The notes below the pieces were generated by a model. The model was given only the letters and a program-made list of their open reading frames with translations, ran no database searches and was not told the DNA's origin. Source: Kaistella haifensis DSM 19056 (GTDB taxonomy: Bacteria > Bacteroidota > Bacteroidia > Flavobacteriales > Weeksellaceae). From it: a DNA stretch of 53,085 bases. This document shows, one piece after another, positions 17,067 through 26,465 of this stretch. The position numbers were made by a program, and so were the translations under genes. The stretch spans positions 1 to 53,085 of the forward strand of contig NZ_JASZ02000015.1 in the NCBI RefSeq assembly GCF_000735695.2, given 5' to 3'. Each line of letters begins with the position of its first letter. The stretch's first letter is position 1.

Positions 17067-20000
17067 ATGAAGACAAAAAAGCAGGCATTCGACATTCCGT
17101 TCATCGGCTACGACTACGGCACTGACTACGGTTGGGATTTTGACGTGCTTTTCGGGCAGTATGGAAACCCCATCATTGGAATCAAAATCAAAAATATTGT
17201 CGAGCAGTATTCCGCAGACCCGGACAATTATCTGCACTTCCATACGGTATTGAATCAGGTCGTATCGATTATCGGTGAGGGAAGGATTATTCAGAAACTC
17301 GATATTTTTTCAAAAAAGAGATACACGGCAGAACCATCCAACCAGTTTCTACAACAAAAATATTCCGAACACTTTGACGGCAGACTGTTCAAAACCATTG
17401 AAACCGTGTTGTTTTTCACAGATATTGTTGACGACAAACTCAAAAAGAAAAACAAGCCTTACGACTTTTCTGAAAAGAATTATAAAGATTTAAGAGATAA
17501 ATGTCAAAAGGTTCTGATGCTCCTCAAGCAGAGCGGGTGTGAACCTGAATTCCTTTTCGAGAAGGATTTTGAATTTTACATATCGGGTGTATTGTCGATG
17601 CAGTTTACCGAAATCCCTGTGTTTGACAATATCAAAAGCACCAACGAATACCTACAGATGGGCAGCCGGTTTGTCAAGAACATTTCTTACGTCGATGTCG
17701 AAAATATCGACCTGCCTTCAGAAATAGACCCTTATTCCGTATTGGGCGGGAACGGCGCTGCATCGGAAACAGCGGTGGACAATTTCACCTTCATCAACGA
17801 ACTGGAGGACTACGAAACCATCATTTACAATCAGATCATCACCATTCCATTGCAGGCACCACAGCAAAGGGAACTCGACAAGAAAAAGAAGAAGCACGAG
17901 GGAGCGGCGAACAATTCACCTTCCAACGCCATTATTGCCGAGGAAATTCAGTCGCTGCTGCATAATATCGCCATCGACGGACAGTTGGTGGTCAATGCCC
18001 ATTTTTCCCTGATGTTTTCAGCAGACTCCTTGGAAAAAATGGAAAGCATCCAGTCGATGATAGAAAACAAACTCTTCACCAAAGGGATAATCGTTTCCAA
18101 GAATGCCTACAACCAGTTGGAACTCTTCCGCTCGGCAATTCCCGGCAATGCTACCGAACTTCGGGAGTATGACTTATTTATGACGACAAGCGAAGCAGCC
18201 TTGTGTTTTTTTTTTAAGGAAAGTTATCCCGTGAACGAAGAATCCAACTTTTATTTAAGATTTACCGACAGACAGGGCGTTCCGCTCAAGGTCGATCCTG
18301 CGGACTTACCAATGAAAACGGGAAGAATCAACAACCGAAACAAATTCGTGTTGGGACCGTCCGGTTCAGGAAAATCCTTTTTGATGAACAATATCGTGGA
18401 GCAATACCTGACTTATAATTACGACGTGGTTTTTGTGGATACCGGAGATTCCTATTCCGGAACCTGCAAATACAAAGGCGGAAGATACATCCAGTACACC
18501 GAAGAAAAACCGATTACGATGAACCCGTTTCTGATGGACAAAAAGGAGTTCAACATTGAAAAAATTGAATTTCTCACCAACCTCATATTCCTCATTTGGC
18601 AGGGACCGGATGCGGCGATGTCCGCGGCGCAGAAATCTATTCTGGACAATGTGCTGATGTCGTATTACCACCAGTATTTCAATTCAGGAACCCAGTGGTA
18701 TGAAAAGAAAACCACGGAGGAACTCATCTTGTATCTCGGCAAGTACAACATTCACGAAGAAGATCTCTATGCCGATTTGGAGAATCAGGCCAAAGGACAG
18801 AGTAACTATTACGATATTTTGGGAATCGCCTTCGATGCGGATGCGGACGAGATTAAGGAAGCCTTCAGGAAACTGGCGATAGAATACCATCCCGACAAAA
18901 ACCTGAACAACCCGAATTACGACAGCGAAAAATTTTACAAAGTTTATGAAGCGTATGAAACCCTGAACGATCAGGAAAAAAGGCAGATTTACAATGAGAC
19001 CCAACTGATCCTCATCAAGGCGAATGAGGTGATTAAACATCCCAAATCCGCGGAAGAATGGAATGCGTCGTTCAGAACATCCATCATCAAAAAAATCAAG
19101 GAACTTGAAGAAAAGTTGGAAGCCAAAGAATTGTCTTTTAATGGATTTTACGAGTACTGCGATAAATTTCTACCACTTTATCTGAATAATAAAAAGCACG
19201 CAATTACCGAAAGAGAATTCAATTTAAGAACCTTTTTGTTTGTGTTGAAAGACTTTTACAAAGGCGGAAGATACGGAACCACGCTCAATGAAAGTGCCGA
19301 CAACACGCTCTTCGACGAACCTTTTATTGTTTTTGAAATCGACAATGTCAAGGACAATCCGAAACTGTTTCCGATAGTGACCCTGATTATTATGGACACC
19401 TTTATCCAGAAAATGAGGCTTCGGAAAGACCGCAGAAAAGCCCTGATCATCGAAGAAGCGTGGAAGGCGATTGCCTCAAAACTGATGGGCGGCCATATCC
19501 TTTATCTCTACAAAACCGTCAGAAAATTTTGGGGAGAAGCGGTGGTCGTTACGCAGGAACTCGACGATATTATCGGAAATGCCGTCGTAAAAGACAGTAT
19601 CATCAATAACTCCGACACTTTTATACTGCTGGATCAGACGAAGTTCAAGGACAATTTTGACCGGATTGCAGCATTGCTTTCCCTCAACAAGGTAGAGCAG
19701 AACAAGATATTTACGATCAACAACCTGAACAACAAGTTTGGACGAAGCCGTTTCAAGGAATTTTATCTGAAGCGGGGTTCTAAAGGAGAAGTGTATGGCA
19801 ACGAAGTTTCCCTTGAGCAGTATCTGACTTACACTACCGAAAAACCTGAAAAATCCGCAGTAGAATACTACGTCCAAAAATACGGCAACTACGACGAAGC
19901 ATTAATCAAAATAATTGATGATTTGAAAAAATTCGGAGACGGTCTTGAAAACCTGGTATCGCTGGTCAATCTCTATCAGAAACCTTTGGACGCGAAACTG

Positions 20001-20138
20001 ACCGCCTACTATCAGAAAATGAAACAGGAGAATGCAGGAAAGAATGTATTCAAAATCATTTCGCAGGAATTGGAAGACCGGAATATCCGTTTGTCGGAAT
20101 TAATCAACCAAAAACACAATGCATATGAAAAAGTTTAG
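17067..20138 (+). CDS. traG: TraG VirB4-type ATPase with an inserted J-domain
   Basis: The 1023-residue motor ATPase of the type IV transfer channel. Walker A is GPSGSGKS (430-437) and Walker B LIIEEAW (793-799); the C-terminal half has VVVTQELDDIIG and the usual TTEKPEK segment. Between the two Walker motifs lies a complete J-domain-like insert at about residues 578-645: YYDILGI, ADEIKEAFRKLAIEYHPDKN with the catalytic HPD at 608-610, then FYKVYEAYETLNDQEKRQIY. It is followed by a Lys/Glu-rich helix before the TraG sequence resumes at FNGFYEYC. Family members without the insert are about 830 residues, so ~150-190 residues are extra. The frame is unbroken and base use matches the surrounding gene. 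The J-domain could recruit DnaK to the channel. Confidence 0.9.
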   Translation: MKTKKQAFDIPFIGYDYGTDYGWDFDVLFGQYGNPIIGIKIKNIVEQYSADPDNYLHFHTVLNQVVSIIGEGRIIQKLDIFSKKRYTAEPSNQFLQQKYSEHFDGRLFKTIETVLFFTDIVDDKLKKKNKPYDFSEKNYKDLRDKCQKVLMLLKQSGCEPEFLFEKDFEFYISGVLSMQFTEIPVFDNIKSTNEYLQMGSRFVKNISYVDVENIDLPSEIDPYSVLGGNGAASETAVDNFTFINELEDYETIIYNQIITIPLQAPQQRELDKKKKKHEGAANNSPSNAIIAEEIQSLLHNIAIDGQLVVNAHFSLMFSADSLEKMESIQSMIENKLFTKGIIVSKNAYNQLELFRSAIPGNATELREYDLFMTTSEAALCFFFKESYPVNEESNFYLRFTDRQGVPLKVDPADLPMKTGRINNRNKFVLGPSGSGKSFLMNNIVEQYLTYNYDVVFVDTGDSYSGTCKYKGGRYIQYTEEKPITMNPFLMDKKEFNIEKIEFLTNLIFLIWQGPDAAMSAAQKSILDNVLMSYYHQYFNSGTQWYEKKTTEELILYLGKYNIHEEDLYADLENQAKGQSNYYDILGIAFDADADEIKEAFRKLAIEYHPDKNLNNPNYDSEKFYKVYEAYETLNDQEKRQIYNETQLILIKANEVIKHPKSAEEWNASFRTSIIKKIKELEEKLEAKELSFNGFYEYCDKFLPLYLNNKKHAITEREFNLRTFLFVLKDFYKGGRYGTTLNESADNTLFDEPFIVFEIDNVKDNPKLFPIVTLIIMDTFIQKMRLRKDRRKALIIEEAWKAIASKLMGGHILYLYKTVRKFWGEAVVVTQELDDIIGNAVVKDSIINNSDTFILLDQTKFKDNFDRIAALLSLNKVEQNKIFTINNLNNKFGRSRFKEFYLKRGSKGEVYGNEVSLEQYLTYTTEKPEKSAVEYYVQKYGNYDEALIKIIDDLKKFGDGLENLVSLVNLYQKPLDAKLTAYYQKMKQENAGKNVFKIISQELEDRNIRLSELINQKHNAYEKV

Positions 20139-20793
20139 CAGTAAAATCATTATGCTCATTTTCCCCCTTTGGGGGATAGGGGGCTACTCTCAAACAACCT
20201 ACATCGATCCTACGGTAACGGCAGCGATGATTCTCTATTCCGAGAATCTGAAAGCCAAACAGAATGATGTCATTGAGGAAACCTCCAAACTGAAAGATGC
20301 TCAAACCTGGGTGGGAACGCAGATGGTCGTGGCGAATGACATTCAGAACAAGATTTTAAAAGGTCTGAAAGAAGTTTCAGGAACACTGCAGAACGGCATT
20401 CAGGTCAAGGAGATTTATTCCGAACTCAACAAGTGTTACAACTATTCGTCACAGGTCGTGCAGTTGGCTTCCCAACATCCCGAATATGCCATTTTTGGGG
20501 TGAAAGCCTCACAGAAAACCTATGAGCAAAGTTTAAAAATCGTAACCGATGTCTCCGATATTTTGGCTTCTGGCGAACTCAACCTTGCCACCGCCGGAGA
20601 CCGCTATAAACTCCTGCATAATATTTCCGGGAATGTGAAAAACCTGAAACTATGGCTTCTGGCGATCAAACTTCGACTGGAGAAAGCCAACCGACTGGGC
20701 TTTTGGAACTCCATCAATCCATTTGCCGGATACATCAATACCGACAAGGGCATCGTGGAAAATATAATGAACCGCTATAAGAGGAATTTTTAA
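20119..20793 (+). CDS. exported conjugation protein, VirB5-like paralog 1
   Basis: A 224-residue secreted protein; the first 20 bases overlap the end of traG. ATG 20119 and ATG 20125 are both possible, the latter giving a cleaner signal peptide that ends GGYSQ. The mature part is helical, with a conserved block QLASQHPEYAIFGVKAS and a closing INTDKGIVENIMNRYKRNF. The block and the ending recur in the protein at 21492 and the ending in the one at 20804, so the three are tandem paralogs. Their place after traG is that of TraI/DUF4141 in related elements, thought to be VirB5-like surface or minor-pilus subunits. Confidence 0.65.
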   Translation: MHMKKFSSKIIMLIFPLWGIGGYSQTTYIDPTVTAAMILYSENLKAKQNDVIEETSKLKDAQTWVGTQMVVANDIQNKILKGLKEVSGTLQNGIQVKEIYSELNKCYNYSSQVVQLASQHPEYAIFGVKASQKTYEQSLKIVTDVSDILASGELNLATAGDRYKLLHNISGNVKNLKLWLLAIKLRLEKANRLGFWNSINPFAGYINTDKGIVENIMNRYKRNF

Positions 20794-20803
20794 AAATGGG
20801 GTG

Positions 20804-21490
20804 ATGAAAACAAAACTCATTCTAATCCTAATTCTTCCAATAATTTATGTCATTATGACTTCCTCAAGTGGTGGTTCTACACCTTCTTGGGAGCGGGAAT
20901 ATGTTTCCTTTCCGATGATGAATATTGAAATCAATTCCACGATGAAGGAACACGATAGACAGAAGGAGATGCGGAAAAACCAATTAGCCAACGCCACAGT
21001 AGAAACCGCCAACAGAACGCAGTGGAACGGATTCAAGGACAAGGTCACGAAGATTCAGGACCGGTTACGGATCGTATCATTTGCCATTCAAGCCATACCG
21101 ACCGGAATTGCGGTGAACAGGGAGATTACAAAAATCATCCAAAATCAGACAGCCATCGTGAACGAGATTGAAACCGCATCGTTGTCCATTATTGCGGTAT
21201 TGCCTTCACAGGTTCAGTTTGTGGACGACCTGCAGATTGTGACCAGGCTGATTATTGGTATTGTGGCTTCCTACGGAGCAATGAACCAGATGGAAAAATC
21301 AGAACGGAAAATCCTTTTGGATTATGCCTTGGGCGAAGTAAAAACGCTGAGCAGAAACTCTACGCACATGCTGCTGAAAATTCGGGACATCAAAGCCAAG
21401 GTATTGCGCAACAAACGGGCATTTCAATATTACGTGAGCCGGGACAAGCAGGTTGTGGAAAATATTATGAACCAAATAAAATCCTTCTAG
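20804..21490 (+). CDS. exported conjugation protein, paralog 2 (divergent)
   Basis: A 228-residue protein with an N-terminal hydrophobic segment (KLILILILPIIYVIMTSSS) serving as signal or anchor. A GTG at 20801 is in frame, but the ATG at 20804 is preferred. The rest is helical, with a central hydrophobic helix (IVTRLIIGIVASYGAM) not seen in its neighbours and a terminal RDKQVVENIMNQIKSF that matches the endings of the flanking paralogs. It lacks the QHPEYA block. It is probably a channel or pilus component in the same complex. Confidence 0.6.
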   Translation: MKTKLILILILPIIYVIMTSSSGGSTPSWEREYVSFPMMNIEINSTMKEHDRQKEMRKNQLANATVETANRTQWNGFKDKVTKIQDRLRIVSFAIQAIPTGIAVNREITKIIQNQTAIVNEIETASLSIIAVLPSQVQFVDDLQIVTRLIIGIVASYGAMNQMEKSERKILLDYALGEVKTLSRNSTHMLLKIRDIKAKVLRNKRAFQYYVSRDKQVVENIMNQIKSF

Positions 21491-21491
21491 A

Positions 21492-22154
21492 ATGCAACAA
21501 ATATTTTTTTTCCTAATTCTACTCTTAGCTTCAGGATTAAAAGCCCAGCAAATCGCCATCAATGACCGGCTGTTGGTTCAGTTGACCACCAACCAAGGCG
21601 TGAGAATGGCGAGCGAACAGGCATTTCTGGATTCCTATGAAAAGCAGAAAGAAATGTATGACGATATTAAGAACAAGACCGCACAGGTCATTGCCATACA
21701 GGAATACATTTACCAGCAGCTTAAGAATGTCAATTCAGCCCTTTCGCAGAGCAAAAAGCTGGTGTATTTGTATCAGTATATGGGAAAAATCACTGCCAAT
21801 TCCAACAAGATGCTTAACCTGTCCGCTCAACATCCCGAATATGCCATATTGGTCTCAAAATACTATGTCGAAATCGGCAAACAGGCTGTGAAACTTAAAC
21901 AGGAAGTTATGCAGGATATTCTTAATGAAGATAAAGACTATCTGATGGATGCCATGGACAGGGAAATGCTGATTGAGAAAGTGTTTACCCGCGTCCGGAA
22001 TATCAACGGGAACATTCTCTACATCATTTTGAGACTGGAGAACGCTAAAAATATCCCATACCTCTATCAGGTCCCGGTCTTAAGAAACTACGTCAACATC
22101 GACAAAGCCATTGCAGGGGAAATCATTCAAAAATACCGGTACATCTTCAATTAA
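21492..22154 (+). CDS. exported conjugation protein, VirB5-like paralog 3
   Basis: A 220-residue secreted protein, signal peptide cut after GLKAQ. It starts two bases after the previous stop codon. It shares with paralog 1 the block LSAQHPEYAILVSKYYVE, a helical hairpin of similar length and a terminal NIDKAIAGEIIQKYRYIF. The helical hairpin and export signal are compatible with a VirB5/TraI-like component. Function is inferred from position and shape only. Confidence 0.62.
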   Translation: MQQIFFFLILLLASGLKAQQIAINDRLLVQLTTNQGVRMASEQAFLDSYEKQKEMYDDIKNKTAQVIAIQEYIYQQLKNVNSALSQSKKLVYLYQYMGKITANSNKMLNLSAQHPEYAILVSKYYVEIGKQAVKLKQEVMQDILNEDKDYLMDAMDREMLIEKVFTRVRNINGNILYIILRLENAKNIPYLYQVPVLRNYVNIDKAIAGEIIQKYRYIFN

Positions 22155-22174
22155 AAACACAAAAATAAAAGCAG

Positions 22175-23005
22175 ATGAAAAATTTAATTAGAAAATTAGG
22201 AATGCTCCAATTGATGCTCATTTCGATGGAAGTTTTTGGACAACTTACCGTCAAGCGACTGTATGATCCTTCCATTGTCGCCCAACACAAAAGAATGGTC
22301 TTCCAAAGTTGGGGTGACTGGCGACCTTATCCCAAATATTTTTTAGGGATTCAGACCAACTTTGCCTACGCTACGGTTTGGGGAATGTGGGCGCCAAGCA
22401 TCAACAGGGACTATAAAAACAGTGAAGACATCCGACCGCTAAAACCGACTGGAGTCCAAAACCAACGGTTTGCACAGGTAAAAATTGAAGAAGAGGAAGC
22501 CAAAAAAATCAAAGCTGCTTCCGACACCATTTATAAAAGAAGCGTTCAGGATTTTGCACATTGGACATCCGCCACGGTTGATGCCGATCCGCTTTGGTTG
22601 CTTTACTATAAAAGGATGCTAAAGCCCATTACCCAGTTTCCCGACACTCCGCAGAACTTTATCGAATGGCGGCTGAAAGACCAGCAAACGTACGATATGC
22701 TCAATACCACGGGAACTCTCAAGAGAATGCAGGAAGAACTGGATATGATCAAGGAAAAATATTCAATGTCCAGAAGTATGGATATGCCGAGAGGAAAACG
22801 CTTCATTATGTATCACGAAACCCTTATCCGGTGGAGAAAATTGGTCCAAGAATTAAGGAAATACAACAACAAGACAACGTTGTTGCTGGACTACAAGAAT
22901 ATTCTGAAAAACCATTCGCCCTATGCTCTGCCACAGGCGTGGACGCCGGCTTCGGACAAGCAGATTATCCACAACACGATGCAACAATACAAACACCGCT
23001 TTTAA
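22175..23005 (+). CDS. exported conjugation protein of unknown family
   Basis: A 276-residue protein with an N-terminal signal segment ending in EVFGQ. The mature part begins LTVKRLYDPSIVAQHKRMV and is rich in Trp, Tyr and Arg (WGDWRPYPKYF, HWTSATVDADPLWLLYYKRM). It ends DKQIIHNTMQQYKHRF, an ending close to those of the three proteins before it, so all four may share an assembly partner. It lies between those paralogs and traJ within the tra operon. No family was recognised. Confidence 0.6.
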   Translation: MKNLIRKLGMLQLMLISMEVFGQLTVKRLYDPSIVAQHKRMVFQSWGDWRPYPKYFLGIQTNFAYATVWGMWAPSINRDYKNSEDIRPLKPTGVQNQRFAQVKIEEEEAKKIKAASDTIYKRSVQDFAHWTSATVDADPLWLLYYKRMLKPITQFPDTPQNFIEWRLKDQQTYDMLNTTGTLKRMQEELDMIKEKYSMSRSMDMPRGKRFIMYHETLIRWRKLVQELRKYNNKTTLLLDYKNILKNHSPYALPQAWTPASDKQIIHNTMQQYKHRF

Positions 23006-23006
23006 G

Positions 23007-24256
23007 ATGAACAGAACTACCACACTATTGTTTTGCCTATTGGCAATCTTACTGCCCATCTTCGGTTTTGCGCAAACAGACGGTGATTACAGCAACCTGC
23101 TTCAATTTCTGAAAGGCGACGGCGCATTTGAGAAATGGTTTATGGAGGTCTTCACTAAACTGGACAACAGCGTTCAGGACAGTGCTGCAGGTTCGGCATT
23201 GGTCGGAAGGGCGATGGAGGATTGGGAGCATTGATGTACCTCGGTTATATGGGCTGGCAAATGGCGGCGGGAGACCGCGAATGGGAAATCACCCCGATGC
23301 TGAAGCCCATCCTTATAGGATTTACCCTCGTGTATTGGTCGGGATTCGTGAATATGATTCAGGCACCCTTTGAAGCCATTGCCGAACCGGGAATTGCCAT
23401 TTTCAGCGACATTGAATCCGAAGTGAATGATTTAAGAGTGCAGCGTTTCAAAAAGCAGCAGCAGTTGCTGGACGCAGTCATCAAGCTGAAAGCCGATGAA
23501 GATGCCAAACAGGACGTCATCAACAATACAGGAAAGGACGCGGACGATTCCTGGTTCGATATCAGCGAGGGATTGGATAAACTCATCCAGCCCATCAAGG
23601 AATGGCAAATACGGATGGAGTTCCAATTGCAAAAACTCGTTGCTGAAATCATCGAATTTATTGCCCTTTCCATCCTGAGAATCTGTGTCTATCTGATCTT
23701 CTTCATCCAGAAAATATGGGCTTACATCCTGATTGTTTTGGGGCCGATTGCGGTGGGAATGGCACTCATTCCCGGATTTGAGAACTCACTTTACAGTTGG
23801 GTTTCCAAATTCATCAATGTCAATCTCTACACTTTCGTTGCCTACACTATCATTAATATCGGCCAGCAGCTCATTGCATCCGGTTATGAAATGGAAATTG
23901 AACGCTATGACACGCTTTTAACCAACGGGACCATTACCAATCTTGATGCATTAATGGTCTATGTAAGCAATTCTGGAATGATTTATAACCAGCTATTCAC
24001 CTGTGTCGCCTATATCGTGACAGGAATCGGGGTACTGATGACGCCGACCATTGCCGATACCATTGTCACAGCGGGAGGAGCCGGAGCGATGACTAAGATG
24101 AAGATGGCCGCAGCACGAATCACCGGAGGTGCCAGAACCACCATACTTGCCGTGAAAACGGGAGGTGCGAGTGTTGCGGGAGCAGCGGCAAAATCTGCTG
24201 CTGCAGGTTCTCCTTCAGGGATGGTAGGAAGTGCAATGAATAATTCAAAAAAATAG
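23007..24256 (+). pseudogene. traJ: TraJ, VirB6-like inner-membrane protein, split by a 1-nt frameshift
   Basis: ATG 23007 opens a signal segment (MNRTTTLLFCLLAILLPIFG) and the usual start of TraJ, but the frame stops at 23232-23234 after GRAMEDWEH. The rest of TraJ continues in the next frame as LGALMYLGYMGWQMAAGDREW to 24256, with the multi-pass region RICVYLIFFIQKIWAYILIV and a Gly/Ala-rich tail. Adding one G to ATGGAGG near 23215 gives GRAMGGLGALMY, the expected unbroken sequence. TraJ is the polytopic channel component, so if the lesion is real transfer should fail. The C-terminal part has no good start of its own. Confidence 0.85.
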
Positions 24257-24260
24257 GAAA

Positions 24261-24875
24261 ATGCTGATCAAAAATATAGAACAACGAATAAAAATCAACA
24301 AAATTGTTTCCCTCGGAACGGTGGCTTTTGCAGTAATTATCGTGTTGGCGGGTTTCTTTTTTGCCTACAAAATGATTCAGGATTCCAGAAAGTCCATCTA
24401 CATTCTGGATAACGGCGTTCCGGTTTTGGCAAAGCAGACCGATGTACTGCTGAACCGACCTGTGGAATACAAAGCCCAGATAGAACTCTTTCACCGGCTG
24501 TTTTTCACGCTCGCTCCCGATGATGCCTACATCAAGGAAAATATACAAAAGTCCTTATATCTCATTGACGACAGTGGAAAAAAAGAATACACCAACCTCA
24601 AGGAAAAAGGATTCTACAACCAGATTGTAGCTTCGAGTTCGATGGTGAGCATCCATGCCGATTCCATTTCACTCAATATGGAACAAAAGAAATTCTCCTT
24701 TTACGGAAAGCAGATGATTACTAGAAAATCAGCGGTCATTACCCGGAAGCTCAATACCGAGGGGTTCTTTGAAGACATTATCCGTAGTCCCAACAATCCT
24801 CACGGTGTACTGCTTAAGAACTGGAGAATTCTCGACAATGAGGAACTGTCCAACCAAGCCAAAAACTCTTATTAA
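24261..24875 (+). CDS. traK: TraK, VirB8-like channel protein
   Basis: A 204-residue protein with one transmembrane segment near the N-terminus (GTVAFAVIIVLAGFFFAYKM) and a periplasmic domain. It matches TraK of Bacteroidetes conjugative transposons, recognisable from LDNGVPVLAKQ, EAQI/EYKAQIELFHRLFF-type text and a closing PNNPHGVLLKNWRIL. TraK is the VirB8-type scaffold linking the inner-membrane ATPases to the outer channel. It follows traJ by four bases, as expected. Confidence 0.85.
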   Translation: MLIKNIEQRIKINKIVSLGTVAFAVIIVLAGFFFAYKMIQDSRKSIYILDNGVPVLAKQTDVLLNRPVEYKAQIELFHRLFFTLAPDDAYIKENIQKSLYLIDDSGKKEYTNLKEKGFYNQIVASSSMVSIHADSISLNMEQKKFSFYGKQMITRKSAVITRKLNTEGFFEDIIRSPNNPHGVLLKNWRILDNEELSNQAKNSY

Positions 24876-24877
24876 AA

Positions 24878-25246
24878 ATGATTGCCTTAATAAAACAAAT
24901 TGTAAAGACCGCACTGGAATGGGCGGCGAAACATCCGAAGAAGTTTTTCACCTATTCGATGATTTTTCTGTCGGTGTCGTTTGTCGGATCGCTGATTCAG
25001 GGAATTTTCTTCCCTTCTGATTCATTGTTCAAAATCAAGCCTCCGGTGCTTTATGACAAAAGCACGGTTCATCAAAATTCCAATGCGAAAAAGGACAGGG
25101 AAATGGAAAACATTGTGGAGGAACTTAAAATTTTAAAACTGAAAAGAGACCGAAACGAACTTCGTAAGGAGGACAGCCTGAGAATAGAATACCTGTACAG
25201 CCAATACCAAAAACTAAAAAATACCAGTAGTACCAGAGGCAATTGA
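24878..25246 (+). CDS. TraL-position small membrane protein
   Basis: A 122-residue protein with a single transmembrane helix (FFTYSMIFLSVSFVGSLIQG) preceded by a short basic cytoplasmic segment, and a charged helical C-terminus (ENIVEELKILKLKRDRNELR). It lies between traK and traM, which is where the poorly conserved traL sits in this class of element. It probably assists TraM assembly, but this is inferred from position. Confidence 0.6.
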   Translation: MIALIKQIVKTALEWAAKHPKKFFTYSMIFLSVSFVGSLIQGIFFPSDSLFKIKPPVLYDKSTVHQNSNAKKDREMENIVEELKILKLKRDRNELRKEDSLRIEYLYSQYQKLKNTSSTRGN

Positions 25247-25264
25247 ATTAAAAATATCAACTCA

Positions 25265-26455
25265 ATGAAAAAAATAAACTTTAAAGACAAGAAATATGTG
25301 CTGCCGCTGTTGGCCCTTCCGTTTCTGCTGTTTTTCATCTATGTGGGAGCGCAGTTCACAAAGGAAGACACCCAAAAGGATCAGCCTAAAGAACTTTCGA
25401 CATCATTTGGTGAAACACAGGACTCCATTCTGACCAAAAATGATGCTTACGATGCATTTTTTAAAAAGGATGACAACCGGACGATGCTGGAAGGATTGGA
25501 CAAGGAGCAGGACAGTCTGTTGAGTTATGAAGACCAACTCTCGCTTGACCAGAAACGAAAGATAGATTCCTTAAAGGCGGTGTCATCAAGACAGAATCAT
25601 AATACGGTAAAAGGTAAAACGTCGTCTTATTACAATCCCAAAAATGAGGACAAGGATTACAATCGATCTGCAGACATCATCAGGATGCTGAACGACAAAT
25701 CCTACGGAAAACCTGAAAACGAATATGCTTCAGAAAGTCCTAAGGAAAAAACACAAAATGTTCAGCCCGACCCGGTAAAATATCTGAAAGAACAGATGCT
25801 GGTGATGGATTCATTGGAAAAATCAAGAGATCCCGAATATCAGAGTAATTTACTGGCAGAACAGAAACTGAAAGCCAACAAGGAAAAAATGGACGAGTTT
25901 CTCAACTCTACGTTCAATGTCAGTAAATCGGGAATCAACAGCGGTTTCAATGCCTTTTACAAGGAAAAGGAAAATAGTTTCATTAAAGCCGTAATCGACG
26001 AGGACAACAAAGGTTTTCTCGGAAGCAGAATCCGATTCCGGCTTTTGGAGGACATTTTCGTAGGACAAAGAAAGATTGAAAAAGGTTCCATCCTTTACGG
26101 TCAGATTTCAGGATTTACTATGCAGCGGGTGGACTTAACCATTGTCTCGGTATTCACCAAAGGTGAAATTCTGCCGGTCCATCTCTCCATTTACGATTTG
26201 GACGGAATGAAGGGGCTGTATGTTCCGCAAAGTGTTTTCCGTGATATGATTCGTGAAATGGGAAGTAATTCCGTTCAGGGAACGCAAATGGATATGGGCG
26301 GTTCAGGATTCTTCACGAGCATCGGAAGCAAACTGTTTACCTCCACCTCTAAATCCATTGCCAATCTGATTAAGACCAATAAAGCCAAACTGAAATACAA
26401 TTCCTATGTCTTTCTGATTGACGAAAAACAACTTAAAAATTCAAAAAACCCATAA
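25265..26455 (+). CDS. traM: TraM, VirB10-like channel protein
   Basis: A 396-residue protein with an N-terminal transmembrane segment (YVLPLLALPFLLFFIYVGAQ), a long polar disordered linker (residues ~35-190) and a C-terminal beta-rich domain: FIKAVIDEDNKGFLGSRIRF, EKGSILYGQISGF and HLSIYDLDGMKGLYVP. That is the conjugative transposon TraM domain, comparable to VirB10, which spans the periplasm and gates the outer channel. The 3' end extends to within 10 bases of traN. Confidence 0.88.
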   Translation: MKKINFKDKKYVLPLLALPFLLFFIYVGAQFTKEDTQKDQPKELSTSFGETQDSILTKNDAYDAFFKKDDNRTMLEGLDKEQDSLLSYEDQLSLDQKRKIDSLKAVSSRQNHNTVKGKTSSYYNPKNEDKDYNRSADIIRMLNDKSYGKPENEYASESPKEKTQNVQPDPVKYLKEQMLVMDSLEKSRDPEYQSNLLAEQKLKANKEKMDEFLNSTFNVSKSGINSGFNAFYKEKENSFIKAVIDEDNKGFLGSRIRFRLLEDIFVGQRKIEKGSILYGQISGFTMQRVDLTIVSVFTKGEILPVHLSIYDLDGMKGLYVPQSVFRDMIREMGSNSVQGTQMDMGGSGFFTSIGSKLFTSTSKSIANLIKTNKAKLKYNSYVFLIDEKQLKNSKNP

Positions 26456-26465
26456 AAGCCAAAAG

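Noticed and set aside
23222..24256. Independent gene starting within traJ
   Set aside because: The sequence before it encodes the normal TraJ N-terminus in the other frame and one added base joins them.
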